Shown here: positions 26,488 through 35,348 of the stretch, one piece after another | Numbering within the stretch: the stretch's first letter is position 1 | How the letters are laid out: every line of letters starts with the position of its first letter | Assembly (NCBI RefSeq): GCF_021991925.1 | Contig: NZ_RXZI01000001.1 | Coordinates: 1-64,000 of the forward strand | Reading direction: 5' to 3' | From: Sutcliffiella horikoshii | Lineage (GTDB): Bacteria > Bacillota > Bacilli > Bacillales > Bacillaceae_I | DNA length: 64,000 bases | Notes under the pieces: generated by a model | Told to the model about the DNA's origin: nothing | Database searches by the model: none | What the model saw: the letters and a program-made list of their open reading frames with translations, nothing else | Made by a program: the position numbers and the translations under genes

Positions 26488-27684
26488 TTATACAGATAAT
26501 ACTTGCTTCACTTTACCGATTGCCCAATCCAGATCTTTCTTGGAAATCACTAAAGGCGGCGCAAAACGAATCACCGTTTCGTGCGTTTCTTTGCACAATA
26601 AACCTTCTTCTTTTAACTTTTCACAATAAGGGCGAGCTGCCTCTGTCAGTTCCACACCGATAAAGAGACCGCGACCGCGCACTTCTTTAATTATAGGATT
26701 ATTGATGGTACGTAACTCTTCCATCATATAGTTACCAAGTTCAAAGGAACGCTCAACCAACTCTTCTTCCTCTAAGACTTCCAGTGCCGCCATCGAAACA
26801 GCACAAGCCAATGGGTTTCCTCCGAACGTGGAGCCGTGGGATCCTGGGTTGAAAACGCCAAGGATGTCTTTGTTCGCTGCTACGCAGGAAATCGGGAATA
26901 CCCCTCCGCCAAGCGCTTTTCCCAATATGTACATATCAGGCTCTACATTTTCCCAGTCACAAGCGAAAAGTTTGCCAGAACGTCCAAGGCCAGCCTGGAT
27001 TTCATCAGCCACATACAATACATTGTTGGCTTTACAAACTTCATATGCTTCAGAAAGGAATCCTTCAGCAGGGATATTAATGCCGGCTTCCCCTTGGATT
27101 GGTTCAAAAATGAAAGCAGCAGTGTTAGGTGTGATGGCACCTTTAAGTGCTTCAATGCTACCGTAAGGAATTACTTTGATCCCAGGAAGCATTGGACCGA
27201 AGCCTTGCTGATACTCTTCGCTTGAAGACATGGATACAGCTGTCATCGTACGGCCGTGGAAATTGTCTTCACAAACGATGATCTCTGCTTGGTTGACAGG
27301 TACACCTTTTACGTCATAAGCCCAGCGTCGAACAGCCTTTACTGCTGTTTCCACAGCTTCTGCACCGGTGTTCATTGGCAGCACCATGTTTTTCTTCGTT
27401 AAAGTAGCCATTTTTTCATACCATGGGCCGAGCTGATCATTGTGGAATGCGCGGGACGTCAGCGTGATTTTATCTGCCTGGTCCTTTAAGGCTTGTATGA
27501 TTTTTGGGTGGCGATGCCCCTGGTTTACTGCAGAATAGGCACTTAACATATCCATGTATTTGTTGCCTTCCGGATCCTCCACCCATACACCTTCCGCTTT
27601 AGAGATAACAATTGGAAGCGGGTGATAGTTATTGGCACCGAATTTTTCTGTGATGCTGATGATGTCATGCGTTTTTGTTGTCAT
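26488..27684 (-). CDS. rocD: Ornithine aminotransferase RocD
   Basis: PLP-dependent class III aminotransferase that converts ornithine and 2-oxoglutarate to glutamate semialdehyde and glutamate, in arginine catabolism. 398 aa, the family length. Visible motifs are [12 protein letters not shown] near residue 107, [14 protein letters not shown] near 140-155, FEPIQGEAG near 195, [14 protein letters not shown] near 225, and the PLP Lys in ILGKALGGG near 255. The other roc genes are not in the window. Upstream there is no clear sigma-L -12/-24 element; ATTATA at 27729-27734 on the plus strand could be a sigma-A -10 (TATAAT). The RBS is GGAGG in GATGGAGGTA. Confidence 0.96.
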   Translation of the reverse strand: MTTKTHDIISITEKFGANNYHPLPIVISKAEGVWVEDPEGNKYMDMLSAYSAVNQGHRHPKIIQALKDQADKITLTSRAFHNDQLGPWYEKMATLTKKNMVLPMNTGAEAVETAVKAVRRWAYDVKGVPVNQAEIIVCEDNFHGRTMTAVSMSSSEEYQQGFGPMLPGIKVIPYGSIEALKGAITPNTAAFIFEPIQGEAGINIPAEGFLSEAYEVCKANNVLYVADEIQAGLGRSGKLFACDWENVEPDMYILGKALGGGVFPISCVAANKDILGVFNPGSHGSTFGGNPLACAVSMAALEVLEEEELVERSFELGNYMMEELRTINNPIIKEVRGRGLFIGVELTEAARPYCEKLKEEGLLCKETHETVIRFAPPLVISKKDLDWAIGKVKQVLSV

Positions 27685-27935
27685 ATATGAAATACCTCCA
27701 TCTAATCAATGTAATGGCTTTCAAAGGTATTATATCATTGTTAATGGCTATTTTCGAAAAAATTGTTGTTTTTACGAATATTCATACTGGCCGTTATAGT
27801 TTATGCGGTCGTGCTCTTTTCCCTGCAATACTGAAAATAATTCAAACTCTTATATTAAGGTAATTTATTTAGTTTTTTTCCTTCTCTATGGTATGATACA
27901 AGTAGTTTTGAGTTGAAAGAAGGAGGTTAGTAAAA

Positions 27936-28274
27936 ATGACGCACGCGCATATTTCCACATGGGCAATCGCACTTATTCTGTTTGTTGTTGTGCTTGTTTT
28001 GACAAAGGTAGGAAAAGAAAAAGGTGCTAAAATCACATCGATGGTATTGAGATTGTTCTACATATTGATTGTTGTAACAGGCTTGCAGCTTGGCTGGGGC
28101 TGGATTACAAACGGCCAATATGTATTGAAAATGGTACTTGGTATCGTGGTAATCGGTTTGATGGAGATGATCTCTGTCCGTACAAGAAAAGGAAAATCTA
28201 CTGTTGTGGTATGGGTTCTATTCGTATTGACTTTAGCGTATATCATCCATTTGGGCTTTAGTTTACCGATGTAA
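27936..28274 (+). CDS. yisL: UPF0344 membrane protein YisL
   Basis: A 112-aa integral membrane protein with four predicted helices (about residues 5-24, 35-55, 62-80, 90-108). It starts MTHAHISTWAIALILFVV and has AKITSMVLRLFYILIV and MEMISVRT, the conserved stretches of YisL. B. subtilis yisL is next to yisK in the same region. RBS AAGGAGG. Ends in a strong terminator shared with yisN. Function unknown. Confidence 0.92.
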   Translation: MTHAHISTWAIALILFVVVLVLTKVGKEKGAKITSMVLRLFYILIVVTGLQLGWGWITNGQYVLKMVLGIVVIGLMEMISVRTRKGKSTVVVWVLFVLTLAYIIHLGFSLPM

Positions 28275-28288
28275 TATCTTGAAACATC

Positions 28289-28326
28289 AAAACGTGATTC
28301 TTATTTAGCGAATCACGTTTTTTTGT
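28289..28326. terminator. Bidirectional terminator between yisL and yisN
   Basis: AAACGTGATTC / GAATCACGTTT with a 9-nt loop, then TTTTTT. The A-rich left side gives a T tract on the minus strand too. Confidence 0.85.
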
Positions 28327-28332
28327 GTGAAG

Positions 28333-28911
28333 CTATTCAGCTTTTCTGCGTTCCATATTCGTGAACATATACCGTTTTCCTGTTTGGAGCGTGTATTCAA
28401 AGCGATCTGTCATCGACTTACCCCGTGTAAAATGGTGCTGAACGGAGCAAATAAATGTTTCATTATCGTAGACCAAGAAATTCACTCCCGATGGTTCTTT
28501 CACTTGGTCCATAAACTGCATGGTATTATGGCAGTAAATACAGTCATACAGTGAAATGTTGGACTTATTTAAAAGTGTGGTGAACTTCGTGAACGCATCT
28601 TCCGAAAGTTCCTCTAACAGTTCCATATATGGTTGAGGGAGTTTTTTACGTACACGAACTGCATCCCCGTTATTCAATTCATATAGATGCTTCGTATGTA
28701 AAATAACTTGCCCAGTTTCCAGAAGAACACCAGGTACCCACTCATTGGAAAGAAGGATCTCAATGCCCTCTTCAGAAATTTCCTCTAGCAAAAATGCTTC
28801 ATCATCCTCAGCCTCAAAGAAGATCCATTGATCATTTATACTTTCAATTGTCCCACAAGTAAAGGAGCGTTTTTGCTCGTAGATGATGCTTTTTCGTTTT
28901 TGAAGATTCAC
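28333..28911 (-). CDS. yisN: YisN-like protein, DUF2777
   Basis: About 192 aa of unknown function. The sequence has GTIESINDQWIFFEAEDDEA near residue 20, a central charged part, and SLYDCIYCHNTMQF with a CxxC near 120. Start: GTG 28911 stands eight bases after GGAGG; ATG 28917 is too close to it and ATG 29019 is far upstream without support. B. subtilis yisN lies in the same place before asnO. No membrane segment or known catalytic motif. It is transcribed away from asnO and converges with yisL. Confidence 0.78.
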   Translation of the reverse strand: MNLQKRKSIIYEQKRSFTCGTIESINDQWIFFEAEDDEAFLLEEISEEGIEILLSNEWVPGVLLETGQVILHTKHLYELNNGDAVRVRKKLPQPYMELLEELSEDAFTKFTTLLNKSNISLYDCIYCHNTMQFMDQVKEPSGVNFLVYDNETFICSVQHHFTRGKSMTDRFEYTLQTGKRYMFTNMERRKAE

Positions 28912-29145
28912 AGTCATTTCCTCCAGTAGCTTGAAGTTAGGTTTTCTGCCATTCTTCCCTACTTTGCCTGCCTTTAAACGAGAAGATGAAAGATACGAAA
29001 TGGAATTAAATCTGCTCATTCCACTGGAAGGAAGACTAACAAGGAATCGTTACGTAAACTCTTTCTCAAGTTCATGGTATAAGCACTCCCGGCATAGTAT
29101 AGAACAGCCGTAGTTTGCTTAAAGCAAAGGAGTGGATGGGACAAT

Positions 29146-30996
29146 ATGTGTGGTATTACAGGATGGATTGATCTCAAAAAGGATATTAAAGATCAGAAGG
29201 ATATAGTGAAGAAAATGGCGGAAACATTATCATTTCGTGGGCCTGATGATACGAATGTCTGGATGGACCGTCATGTGGGATTTGGACATAAGCGACTTGC
29301 TGTTGTCGACTTGGAAGGCGGCAAACAGCCGATGACAAGAACGAAAGCAGATAAAAATTATACGATTTGTTACAATGGAGAACTTTATAATACAGAAGAC
29401 ATTAGAAAGGAGCTTCTCAAGAGAGGGTATTCTTTCCGGGGGCATTCTGATACTGAGGTGCTGCTGACCGCCTATATGGAATGGAAGGAAGAATGTGTCC
29501 ACCACTTAAATGGAATTTTTGCGTTTGCAATCTGGGATGAAGAAAAAGATCAATTGTTCATCGCAAGGGACCGGCTTGGGGTAAAGCCGTTTTTTTACCA
29601 TGAATCACAAGGAAAATTCATTTTTGGATCGGAATTAAAAGCGGTGCTCGCCCATCCGGATGTATCAAGCAAAGTCGGATATGATGGATTGGCAGAAATC
29701 TTTGGTCTTGGTCCATCCCGTTCCCCTGGTCATGGATTATTCCATGATATAAAGGAACTCCGTCCAGCTCACCTTCTAGTATTATCGAAAAGTGGCGGGT
29801 TAAAAATAAAGCGCTATTGGAATGTGGAAAGCAAGCCTCATACCGATACGCTCGACGAAACAGTGGAAAAGGTCCGCTACTTATTTACCGATGCTGTGAC
29901 AAGGCAATTGGTATCGGATGTACCGGTATGTACGTTCCTTTCCGGTGGACTTGATTCAAGTGCGATAACGGCAATTGCTGCCAATGCTTTCAAGAGAGAA
30001 GGAAAACCGCCATTAAATACGTATTCCATTGATTATGAGGAAAATGATAAATACTTCAAAGCGAATGAGTTCCAGCCGAACTCCGATGAGAAATGGATTA
30101 GAAGAATGACAGAAACCTTTGGTACGGTACATCACCGTTCCGTCATATCACAGACAAATCTCGCAGCCTATTTAAAAGAAGCGGTACTGGTGCGGGACCA
30201 ACCGGGAATGGCGGACATTGATTCCTCCCTTTTGTGGTTCTGCCGGGAAATCAAACAAAACTATGTAGTCAGCCTTTCAGGGGAATGTGCCGATGAGATT
30301 TTTGGGGGATATCCGTGGTTTCATAGGCCAGAGGACTTGGCTTCAAGCAATTTCCCTTGGATGCGTTCCACACAGGCAAGGATGGACCTGCTCCGTCCGG
30401 AATGGAGTAGAAAACTGAAGCTGGATGAATATATTACATCCAAATTTGAAGAAACGGTGAGGGAGACGCCAAGATTGGAAGGGGAAAGCCTGTTGGAAGC
30501 ACGCAGGCGGGAACTTTTCTATTTGAATATGATATGGTTCATGACAACTCTTCTAGATCGTAAGGATAGGATGAGTATGGGAGCAAGCCTTGAGGTCCGA
30601 GTTCCATTTGCGGACCATCGTTTAGTAGAATACGTTTGGAACATCCCTTGGGAAATGAAAATGCATGGCAATAGGGAGAAGGGGATTCTGCGGAAGGCAT
30701 TGGAAGGAATATTGCCGGAGGAAGTTCTCTATCGCAAGAAGAGTCCATATCCCAAGACCCACCATCCTGTTTATACGAAACTGGTCAGAAATTGGCTGGA
30801 GGAGATTCTACAAGATCATACTAGTCCGCTTCTTGAATTTTTCGATAAAAAGAAGCTACAAGACATCGTTTCCTCGGAAGGAAAAGCCTTTCAGGTACCT
30901 TGGTTTGGTCAACTGATGACAGGTCCTCAGCTTTTGGCTCACCTTGCACAAATTCATGTATGGTTTACTCATTACGGAGTAACAATAAAGGAATAA
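29146..30996 (+). CDS. asnO: Asparagine synthase (glutamine-hydrolysing), AsnO
   Basis: Class B asparagine synthetase: the N-terminal Ntn glutaminase releases ammonia that the C-terminal synthetase joins to beta-aspartyl-AMP. 616 aa, as in B. subtilis AsnO (YisO). The catalytic Cys is residue 2 (MCGITGW). Glutaminase motifs RGPDD (about 31), NGELYN (about 80) and GHSDTEV (about 98) are present. The ATP pyrophosphatase loop FLSGGLDSSAI is near 265. LSGECADEIFGGYPWF near 380 and DRKDRMSMGASLEVRVPF near 475 bind the adenylate. In B. subtilis asnO is sporulation-linked. RBS AAGGAG. Followed by a terminator. Confidence 0.95.
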   Translation: MCGITGWIDLKKDIKDQKDIVKKMAETLSFRGPDDTNVWMDRHVGFGHKRLAVVDLEGGKQPMTRTKADKNYTICYNGELYNTEDIRKELLKRGYSFRGHSDTEVLLTAYMEWKEECVHHLNGIFAFAIWDEEKDQLFIARDRLGVKPFFYHESQGKFIFGSELKAVLAHPDVSSKVGYDGLAEIFGLGPSRSPGHGLFHDIKELRPAHLLVLSKSGGLKIKRYWNVESKPHTDTLDETVEKVRYLFTDAVTRQLVSDVPVCTFLSGGLDSSAITAIAANAFKREGKPPLNTYSIDYEENDKYFKANEFQPNSDEKWIRRMTETFGTVHHRSVISQTNLAAYLKEAVLVRDQPGMADIDSSLLWFCREIKQNYVVSLSGECADEIFGGYPWFHRPEDLASSNFPWMRSTQARMDLLRPEWSRKLKLDEYITSKFEETVRETPRLEGESLLEARRRELFYLNMIWFMTTLLDRKDRMSMGASLEVRVPFADHRLVEYVWNIPWEMKMHGNREKGILRKALEGILPEEVLYRKKSPYPKTHHPVYTKLVRNWLEEILQDHTSPLLEFFDKKKLQDIVSSEGKAFQVPWFGQLMTGPQLLAHLAQIHVWFTHYGVTIKE

Positions 30997-31070
30997 ATTG
31001 CTAAAAAGGGTCAAGTGTGTTTTTATGGAAGTAGTACGCGCTTTATTGTATTAGAGAGATGAAAACTCCT

Positions 31071-31097
31071 AAACTCCTTAGTAAGGAGTTTTTATTT
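31071..31097 (+). terminator. Terminator after asnO
   Basis: AAACTCC / GGAGTTT with loop TTAGTAA and TTTTATTT tail. A nearby direct copy AAAACTCCT at 31062 could also form the left arm. Confidence 0.65.
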
Positions 31098-31177
31098 CAT
31101 CAAAAGGTTGGACAAGCTCTTTTTAGGGATCCTATCATGCGAGAAAAGTTTCTTTCTACACAAGAGAGAGTTCTGGA

Positions 31178-31206
31178 TTGTAAGAATGAACAATATTATG
31201 TATAAT
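31178..31206 (+). promoter_or_regulatory. Sigma-A promoter of the crt operon
   Basis: TTGTAA (31178-31183), 17-bp spacer, perfect TATAAT (31201-31206). A second TATAAT follows at 31212-31217. The start codon of the first desaturase is at 31267. Confidence 0.7.
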
Positions 31207-31266
31207 GTTTGTATAATATTTGTTTAATTAAAGAGCGGTTTGTTTGGAATGAGGAGGCGTACTAAA

Positions 31267-32793
31267 ATGAGCAAAAAAATAATTGTGGTTGGCGCAGGTC
31301 CAGGCGGATTGGCAGCTGCAATGATGCTTTCTGCAAATGGGTATCAGGTGACCGTAATGGAAAAGCAACAATATGTCGGTGGGAGAAACTCTGCCATAAA
31401 AATTGGTGAGTTTACGTTTGACATGGGCCCAACCTTCCTTAGTATGCCTCAAATAGCTGAAGAGATTTTTGCAGAGTCAAAGCGAAACATGCATGACTAC
31501 ATGGAAATGAAAGAATTAAAGGATATGTATGAACTTGTTTTTCCGGATAAATCATTTATGGTAACTCGTGATCAAGAGAAGATGAAACAGACCATTGAAA
31601 AATACTTTCCTGGAGACGGAGAAGGCTATGAGCGCTTCATGTCCGAAACGGAAAAACGGATGGACGCCTTGTCACCCATTCTTCAAGGAAAGATGGACCG
31701 TTTCTATCATTATTTCCAATGGAAGGTTATTAAAGCCCTTCCGCAATTAAGCTTAGGAAGCAGCCTGTATGACCAATTGAGTAAATATTTTCGGGAAGAG
31801 CAGCTGAAACTTGCGTTCACATTCCAATCTAAATATCTTGGAATGTCTCCTTGGGAATGCCCGGGTGCCTTCTCGATCCTTTCATGGATGGAGCACGCAT
31901 ATGGAATCTATCATCCTATCGGCGGAGTCAATCAGCTATCTGAAAGCATGGCTAAGGTTGTAACGGAACATGGTGGGAGGATCAGTCTTGGCACAGGGGT
32001 GAAAAAGCTGTGGTTGCAAGGGCGTAAAGTAGTTGGTGTCATATTGGAAGATGGCACAAAAGTCGAGGCGGATGAGGTAGTGGTCAATGGTGACTTTGCC
32101 CACGTCATGACAAACCTGGTGGATGATAAAGTGCTAAAAAAATATAGCAAGAGAAAGTTGGAGAAAAAGAAGTTTTCCTGCTCTACCTTCATGATTTATC
32201 TCGGCCTGGATAAGGTGTATGACCTGCCTCACCATAGCATCATATTTGCAGAGGATTACAAAAGGAATGTGGAAGAAATAACAAAAACAAAAAAGCTTTC
32301 GAACGACCCTTCCATCTATGTGCAGAATGCTTCGGTTACAGATTCTACATTGGCTCCGAAGGGGAAGTCGGCCCTTTATATTCTAGCTCCGGTTCCTAAC
32401 AATTTCAGTGAAATAGATTGGCAGAAAAATAAAGAAAAATTCAGAGATCTGGTGTTTGAATCACTGGAAAAGAAAAGTGGATTTAAAGAACTTAGAAACC
32501 ATATTGAAGTGGAGAAGATCCTTACTCCAGAAGATTGGGAAAAAGAAGTGTTTGTATATAAGGGAGCCACTTTTAATCTTGGACATCAGCTCAGTCAAAT
32601 GATGGTGCTTCGTCCGCATAACAAATTTGAAGAATTGGATAACTGCTGGCTTGTCGGCGGTGGTACCCATCCTGGAAGCGGATTGCCCACTATATTAGAG
32701 TCAGCACGAATCACTACCGGACTACTACGTGGAAAACATGAAACACAACCTCAACAAAGCTTCCAAGCGAAAAGATTGGAGAAAGCTCAATGA
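31267..32793 (+). CDS. crtN: Phytoene desaturase-family carotenoid desaturase, first copy
   Basis: CrtI/CrtN-type FAD flavoprotein of 508 aa that introduces or oxidises double bonds in a carotenoid chain. The Rossmann motif VVGAGPGGLAAAMML is at residues 6-20. MGPTFLSMP near 55 and the C-terminal VGGGTHPGSGLPTILESAR near 460-480 are the family signatures. Start ATG 31267 has AGGAGG nine bases upstream; ATG 31240 lies before that site. It overlaps the second desaturase by four bases, and three genes in a row (two desaturases, crtM) form one operon. Which step each desaturase performs (dehydrosqualene to diaponeurosporene or diapolycopene, or later oxidation) cannot be told from the sequence. 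Confidence 0.9.
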   Translation: MSKKIIVVGAGPGGLAAAMMLSANGYQVTVMEKQQYVGGRNSAIKIGEFTFDMGPTFLSMPQIAEEIFAESKRNMHDYMEMKELKDMYELVFPDKSFMVTRDQEKMKQTIEKYFPGDGEGYERFMSETEKRMDALSPILQGKMDRFYHYFQWKVIKALPQLSLGSSLYDQLSKYFREEQLKLAFTFQSKYLGMSPWECPGAFSILSWMEHAYGIYHPIGGVNQLSESMAKVVTEHGGRISLGTGVKKLWLQGRKVVGVILEDGTKVEADEVVVNGDFAHVMTNLVDDKVLKKYSKRKLEKKKFSCSTFMIYLGLDKVYDLPHHSIIFAEDYKRNVEEITKTKKLSNDPSIYVQNASVTDSTLAPKGKSALYILAPVPNNFSEIDWQKNKEKFRDLVFESLEKKSGFKELRNHIEVEKILTPEDWEKEVFVYKGATFNLGHQLSQMMVLRPHNKFEELDNCWLVGGGTHPGSGLPTILESARITTGLLRGKHETQPQQSFQAKRLEKAQ

Positions 32794-34289
32794 GTAGACA
32801 TATAGCAGTAGCAGGAGCAGGGATAGGTGGGATGATCACAGCGCTTCTCTTAAAGAAGCAAGGGTTTAATGTGAGCATCTATGAAAAAGAAAAACAAGCA
32901 GGAGGTCGCCTTTCTTTTGTCGAAAGAGAAGGTTACCGAATTGACAAAGGTCCAACCATTGTCCTTCTACCCGAAATGTTAACGAGCATTTTGCAAGAAG
33001 CAGGCGTTTCTGATGATGCTTGGGAGCTTATAAGGCTTGATACCCTTTATTCCATACACTTCAAAGACGGAAAAAAGTACAGCAAATTTAAAGACAGAGA
33101 TAAGCAGTTATTGGAGTTGTCTCAAGAATTTCCTGGTGAAGAAGAGGGCTTTAAGCAGTATATGGAAGCAATGAAAACAAACTTTGAAATTGGGCAGACC
33201 TCCTTCCTCGAGAAATCTTTTACAAGAAAACGAGATTTCTGGACTGGAAAGAACCTCACGTCTTTAGTCAGATTAAAAGCATATCAATCCACCAAAAAAT
33301 TCTCCGGGTCCTTTTTCAAGGATGAACGCCTTCGGGAAGCCTACTCTTTACAAACTTTATATATCGGTGGTCATCCTCAGACATCACCGGCTATGTACAG
33401 TCTGATACCTTACAGTGAGCATGAACATGGGATCCATTACATGAAAGGTGGGTATGCCTCCCTGGTGAAGGTGCTGACTGACACTTTAAAGGAAAATGAG
33501 ATTCCTCTTTATGTGGATAGCAGGGTGGAGGATATTAAAAAGGCAAACGGTCTAGTGGAATCCATCCGGGTTAACGGTCGGGCCATTGAGGTGGACGCTC
33601 TTGTGTGGAACGGTGACTTTCCTACTGCTGCACATATTCTCCATGACAAGAGAAAGTATGAACCTTCATCTGGATGTGTGCTTTTCTATTTCGGATTGGA
33701 TGGAGTGTATGAAGAGTCAGATATACATCAATTTTTTATGGGTGGAGATTTTGATCAGCATATGAGGGAAGTGTTTGAGGAAAAGAAAGTACCCACAGAT
33801 CCATCCTTTTATACTTTTAATCCATCATTGATAGATTCTTCATTGGCCCCGGACGGAAAAAGTACGCTATATGTATTGGTTCCGGTTCCTTCTGGCAGTC
33901 ATATAGATTGGAGCCTAGAAACAGTGTTTATGGAAAAGATGTTGAAAAATATCGAAGAAAGGGCGTTCCCAGGATTAAGCGATAAGATGGAATGGATGGA
34001 AGTAAGGACGCCGAATGACGCCGAACAGGATGGTTTATTTCAGGGAGGGAGTTTCGGCATTGCGCCAAGCTTATTCCAGTCCGGTGTATTTAGGCCTCAA
34101 GCAAAACCGACCAATCTTGAAAATGTGTATGCTACAGGTGCTTCCGTTCACCCAGGGGGCGGTATCCCCATTGTCATGCAAAGCGCAAAGCTTGCAGCAA
34201 ATCAGATAATCCAAGATTTTGCCCATCATTCATCTACAAAGGATGTGAATCTCAATGACCGACTTAACGAAAGCCTATCTTCATTGTGA
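32790..34289 (+). CDS. Phytoene desaturase-family carotenoid desaturase, second copy
   Basis: A 499-aa CrtN-like FAD enzyme. It begins MSRHIAVAGAGIGGMITALLLK, with the dinucleotide-binding GAGIGG, then EKEKQAGGRLSF, KGPTIVLLPEM near 52 and a C-terminal ATGASVHPGGGIPIVMQSAK near 450-470. Homologous but not close to the first copy. ATGA overlap upstream; the 3' end overlaps crtM by 35 bases, so translation is coupled. In the B. indicus/B. firmus C30 pathways, as I recall them, several CrtN paralogues split desaturation and terminal oxidation; this one could be either. Confidence 0.88.
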   Translation: MSRHIAVAGAGIGGMITALLLKKQGFNVSIYEKEKQAGGRLSFVEREGYRIDKGPTIVLLPEMLTSILQEAGVSDDAWELIRLDTLYSIHFKDGKKYSKFKDRDKQLLELSQEFPGEEEGFKQYMEAMKTNFEIGQTSFLEKSFTRKRDFWTGKNLTSLVRLKAYQSTKKFSGSFFKDERLREAYSLQTLYIGGHPQTSPAMYSLIPYSEHEHGIHYMKGGYASLVKVLTDTLKENEIPLYVDSRVEDIKKANGLVESIRVNGRAIEVDALVWNGDFPTAAHILHDKRKYEPSSGCVLFYFGLDGVYEESDIHQFFMGGDFDQHMREVFEEKKVPTDPSFYTFNPSLIDSSLAPDGKSTLYVLVPVPSGSHIDWSLETVFMEKMLKNIEERAFPGLSDKMEWMEVRTPNDAEQDGLFQGGSFGIAPSLFQSGVFRPQAKPTNLENVYATGASVHPGGGIPIVMQSAKLAANQIIQDFAHHSSTKDVNLNDRLNESLSSL

Positions 34290-35088
34290 ATCCATAATCA
34301 AAGATCATTCCAAAACGTTTTACAAGGCATTTATGCTTTTACCTAAAGAAAAAAAACAGGCAGTCTGGGCCGTGTATGCTTTCTGTCGCCAGGTGGATGA
34401 TATTGTGGATGAGGGAAGGGACCCTAAGGAGGAGCTGTTTGGATTCAAGCAATCTTTTGCCGTTTTCTTGAAAGATCAATTACCTTCACAAGATCCGATG
34501 TGGCTTGCCCTGCAGGATGTATTCCGAAAATATGAGATGGACGTGCAAGCCTTTCACGATATGATCACAGGACAGGAAATGGATTTATATAAAAAGTTAT
34601 ATTATACAGAAGAAGAGGTGCTTCATTATTCCTACCATGTAGCAAGTACGGTTGGTTTGATGTTACTGCCCATCCTCGCACCCAATAATAAGGAAGCATT
34701 GCGGCAGGATGCCATTGCACTTGGCCAGGCGATGCAAATAACCAACATCCTGCGGGATATCGGCGAAGACCTGGAGCGGGATAGGATCTATATCCCCATT
34801 GAAAAGCTTGAGCAGGCAGGCTACTCAACTGAAGACTTAAAAATGCATATTGTGAACAATAAGTTCATCTCTGTATGGGAAGATATGGCCAATAAGGCGG
34901 AAAAGCTTTATGAACAGGCGATGAGTTCCATCGATCTCTATCCGTTGCATTCGAGGACACCTGTGAAGGGAGCGGCGTATCTGTACCGTGCCATCCTCGG
35001 TTCAATCCGTAAAAAAGGGTATTCTGTCTTTAAAATGAAGCACTATGTCAGTAATGAAGAAAAGCGGGAAATCATTTCGCAAATTTAA
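34255..35088 (+). CDS. crtM: Squalene/phytoene synthase-family protein, dehydrosqualene synthase (CrtM)
   Basis: Head-to-head prenyl synthase, 277 aa. It joins two farnesyl diphosphates through presqualene diphosphate to make the C30 backbone. Both Asp-rich motifs are present: DDIVDEGRD near residue 44-52 and NILRDIGEDLERDRIYIP near 163-180. SKTFYKAFMLLP near 18 is the usual N-terminal motif. Association with CrtN-type desaturases argues for C30 rather than C40 synthesis. The start lies inside the end of the second desaturase, with AAGGATGTGA upstream. In B. subtilis the related gene yisP (a farnesyl diphosphatase) occupies the same region between asnO and yisQ. Confidence 0.92.
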   Translation: MTDLTKAYLHCESIIKDHSKTFYKAFMLLPKEKKQAVWAVYAFCRQVDDIVDEGRDPKEELFGFKQSFAVFLKDQLPSQDPMWLALQDVFRKYEMDVQAFHDMITGQEMDLYKKLYYTEEEVLHYSYHVASTVGLMLLPILAPNNKEALRQDAIALGQAMQITNILRDIGEDLERDRIYIPIEKLEQAGYSTEDLKMHIVNNKFISVWEDMANKAEKLYEQAMSSIDLYPLHSRTPVKGAAYLYRAILGSIRKKGYSVFKMKHYVSNEEKREIISQI

Positions 35089-35130
35089 AAAAATCACCAC
35101 GGTGGCTGGACACTGTGGTGATTTTTTTAT
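35086..35130 (+). terminator. Terminator of the forward crt operon
   Basis: AAAAAATCACCAC-GGTG pairs with CAC-TGTGGTGATTTTTTT around a 6-nt loop. The long T tract directly follows the crtM stop codon. Confidence 0.88.
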
Positions 35131-35348
35131 TGATAACAATTAATTATAAGGTCTTTATCTTGATTTTTGAAGCCTCTCTACCACGAAAATTGAAGTAGGA
35201 AGGTCTTCATCCTGTAAGGAAGACCTCACTTCCTAAAAAACTAGTATTTAATATTTCCCCACTTTCTTCCCTGTTTAAAGATAGGAGGGGAGCAATCGGC
35301 GGAAACTCCCCAGGGGTGCGAAGTGGCAGGATCTTGTTTTAGATTTGT
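35131..35348. other. Intergenic region between the convergent crt operons
   Basis: No gene. It holds a hairpin AGGTCTTC...GAAGACCT near 35200-35228 that could weakly end the minus-strand operon, and at 35289-35330 a worn fragment of the dispersed repeat, recognisable by GGAGCAATCGGCGGAAACTCC. Confidence 0.5.

Noticed and set aside
27700-27900. Sigma-54 (SigL) promoter for rocD
   Set aside because: B. subtilis rocDEF uses one, but I find no good TGGCAC-N5-TTGCA match; only a sigma-A-like TATAAT is visible.
34255-35088. Naming the squalene-synthase-like gene yisP
   Set aside because: Position fits yisP, but the intact Asp-rich motifs and the adjoining CrtN-type genes favour a true dehydrosqualene synthase.
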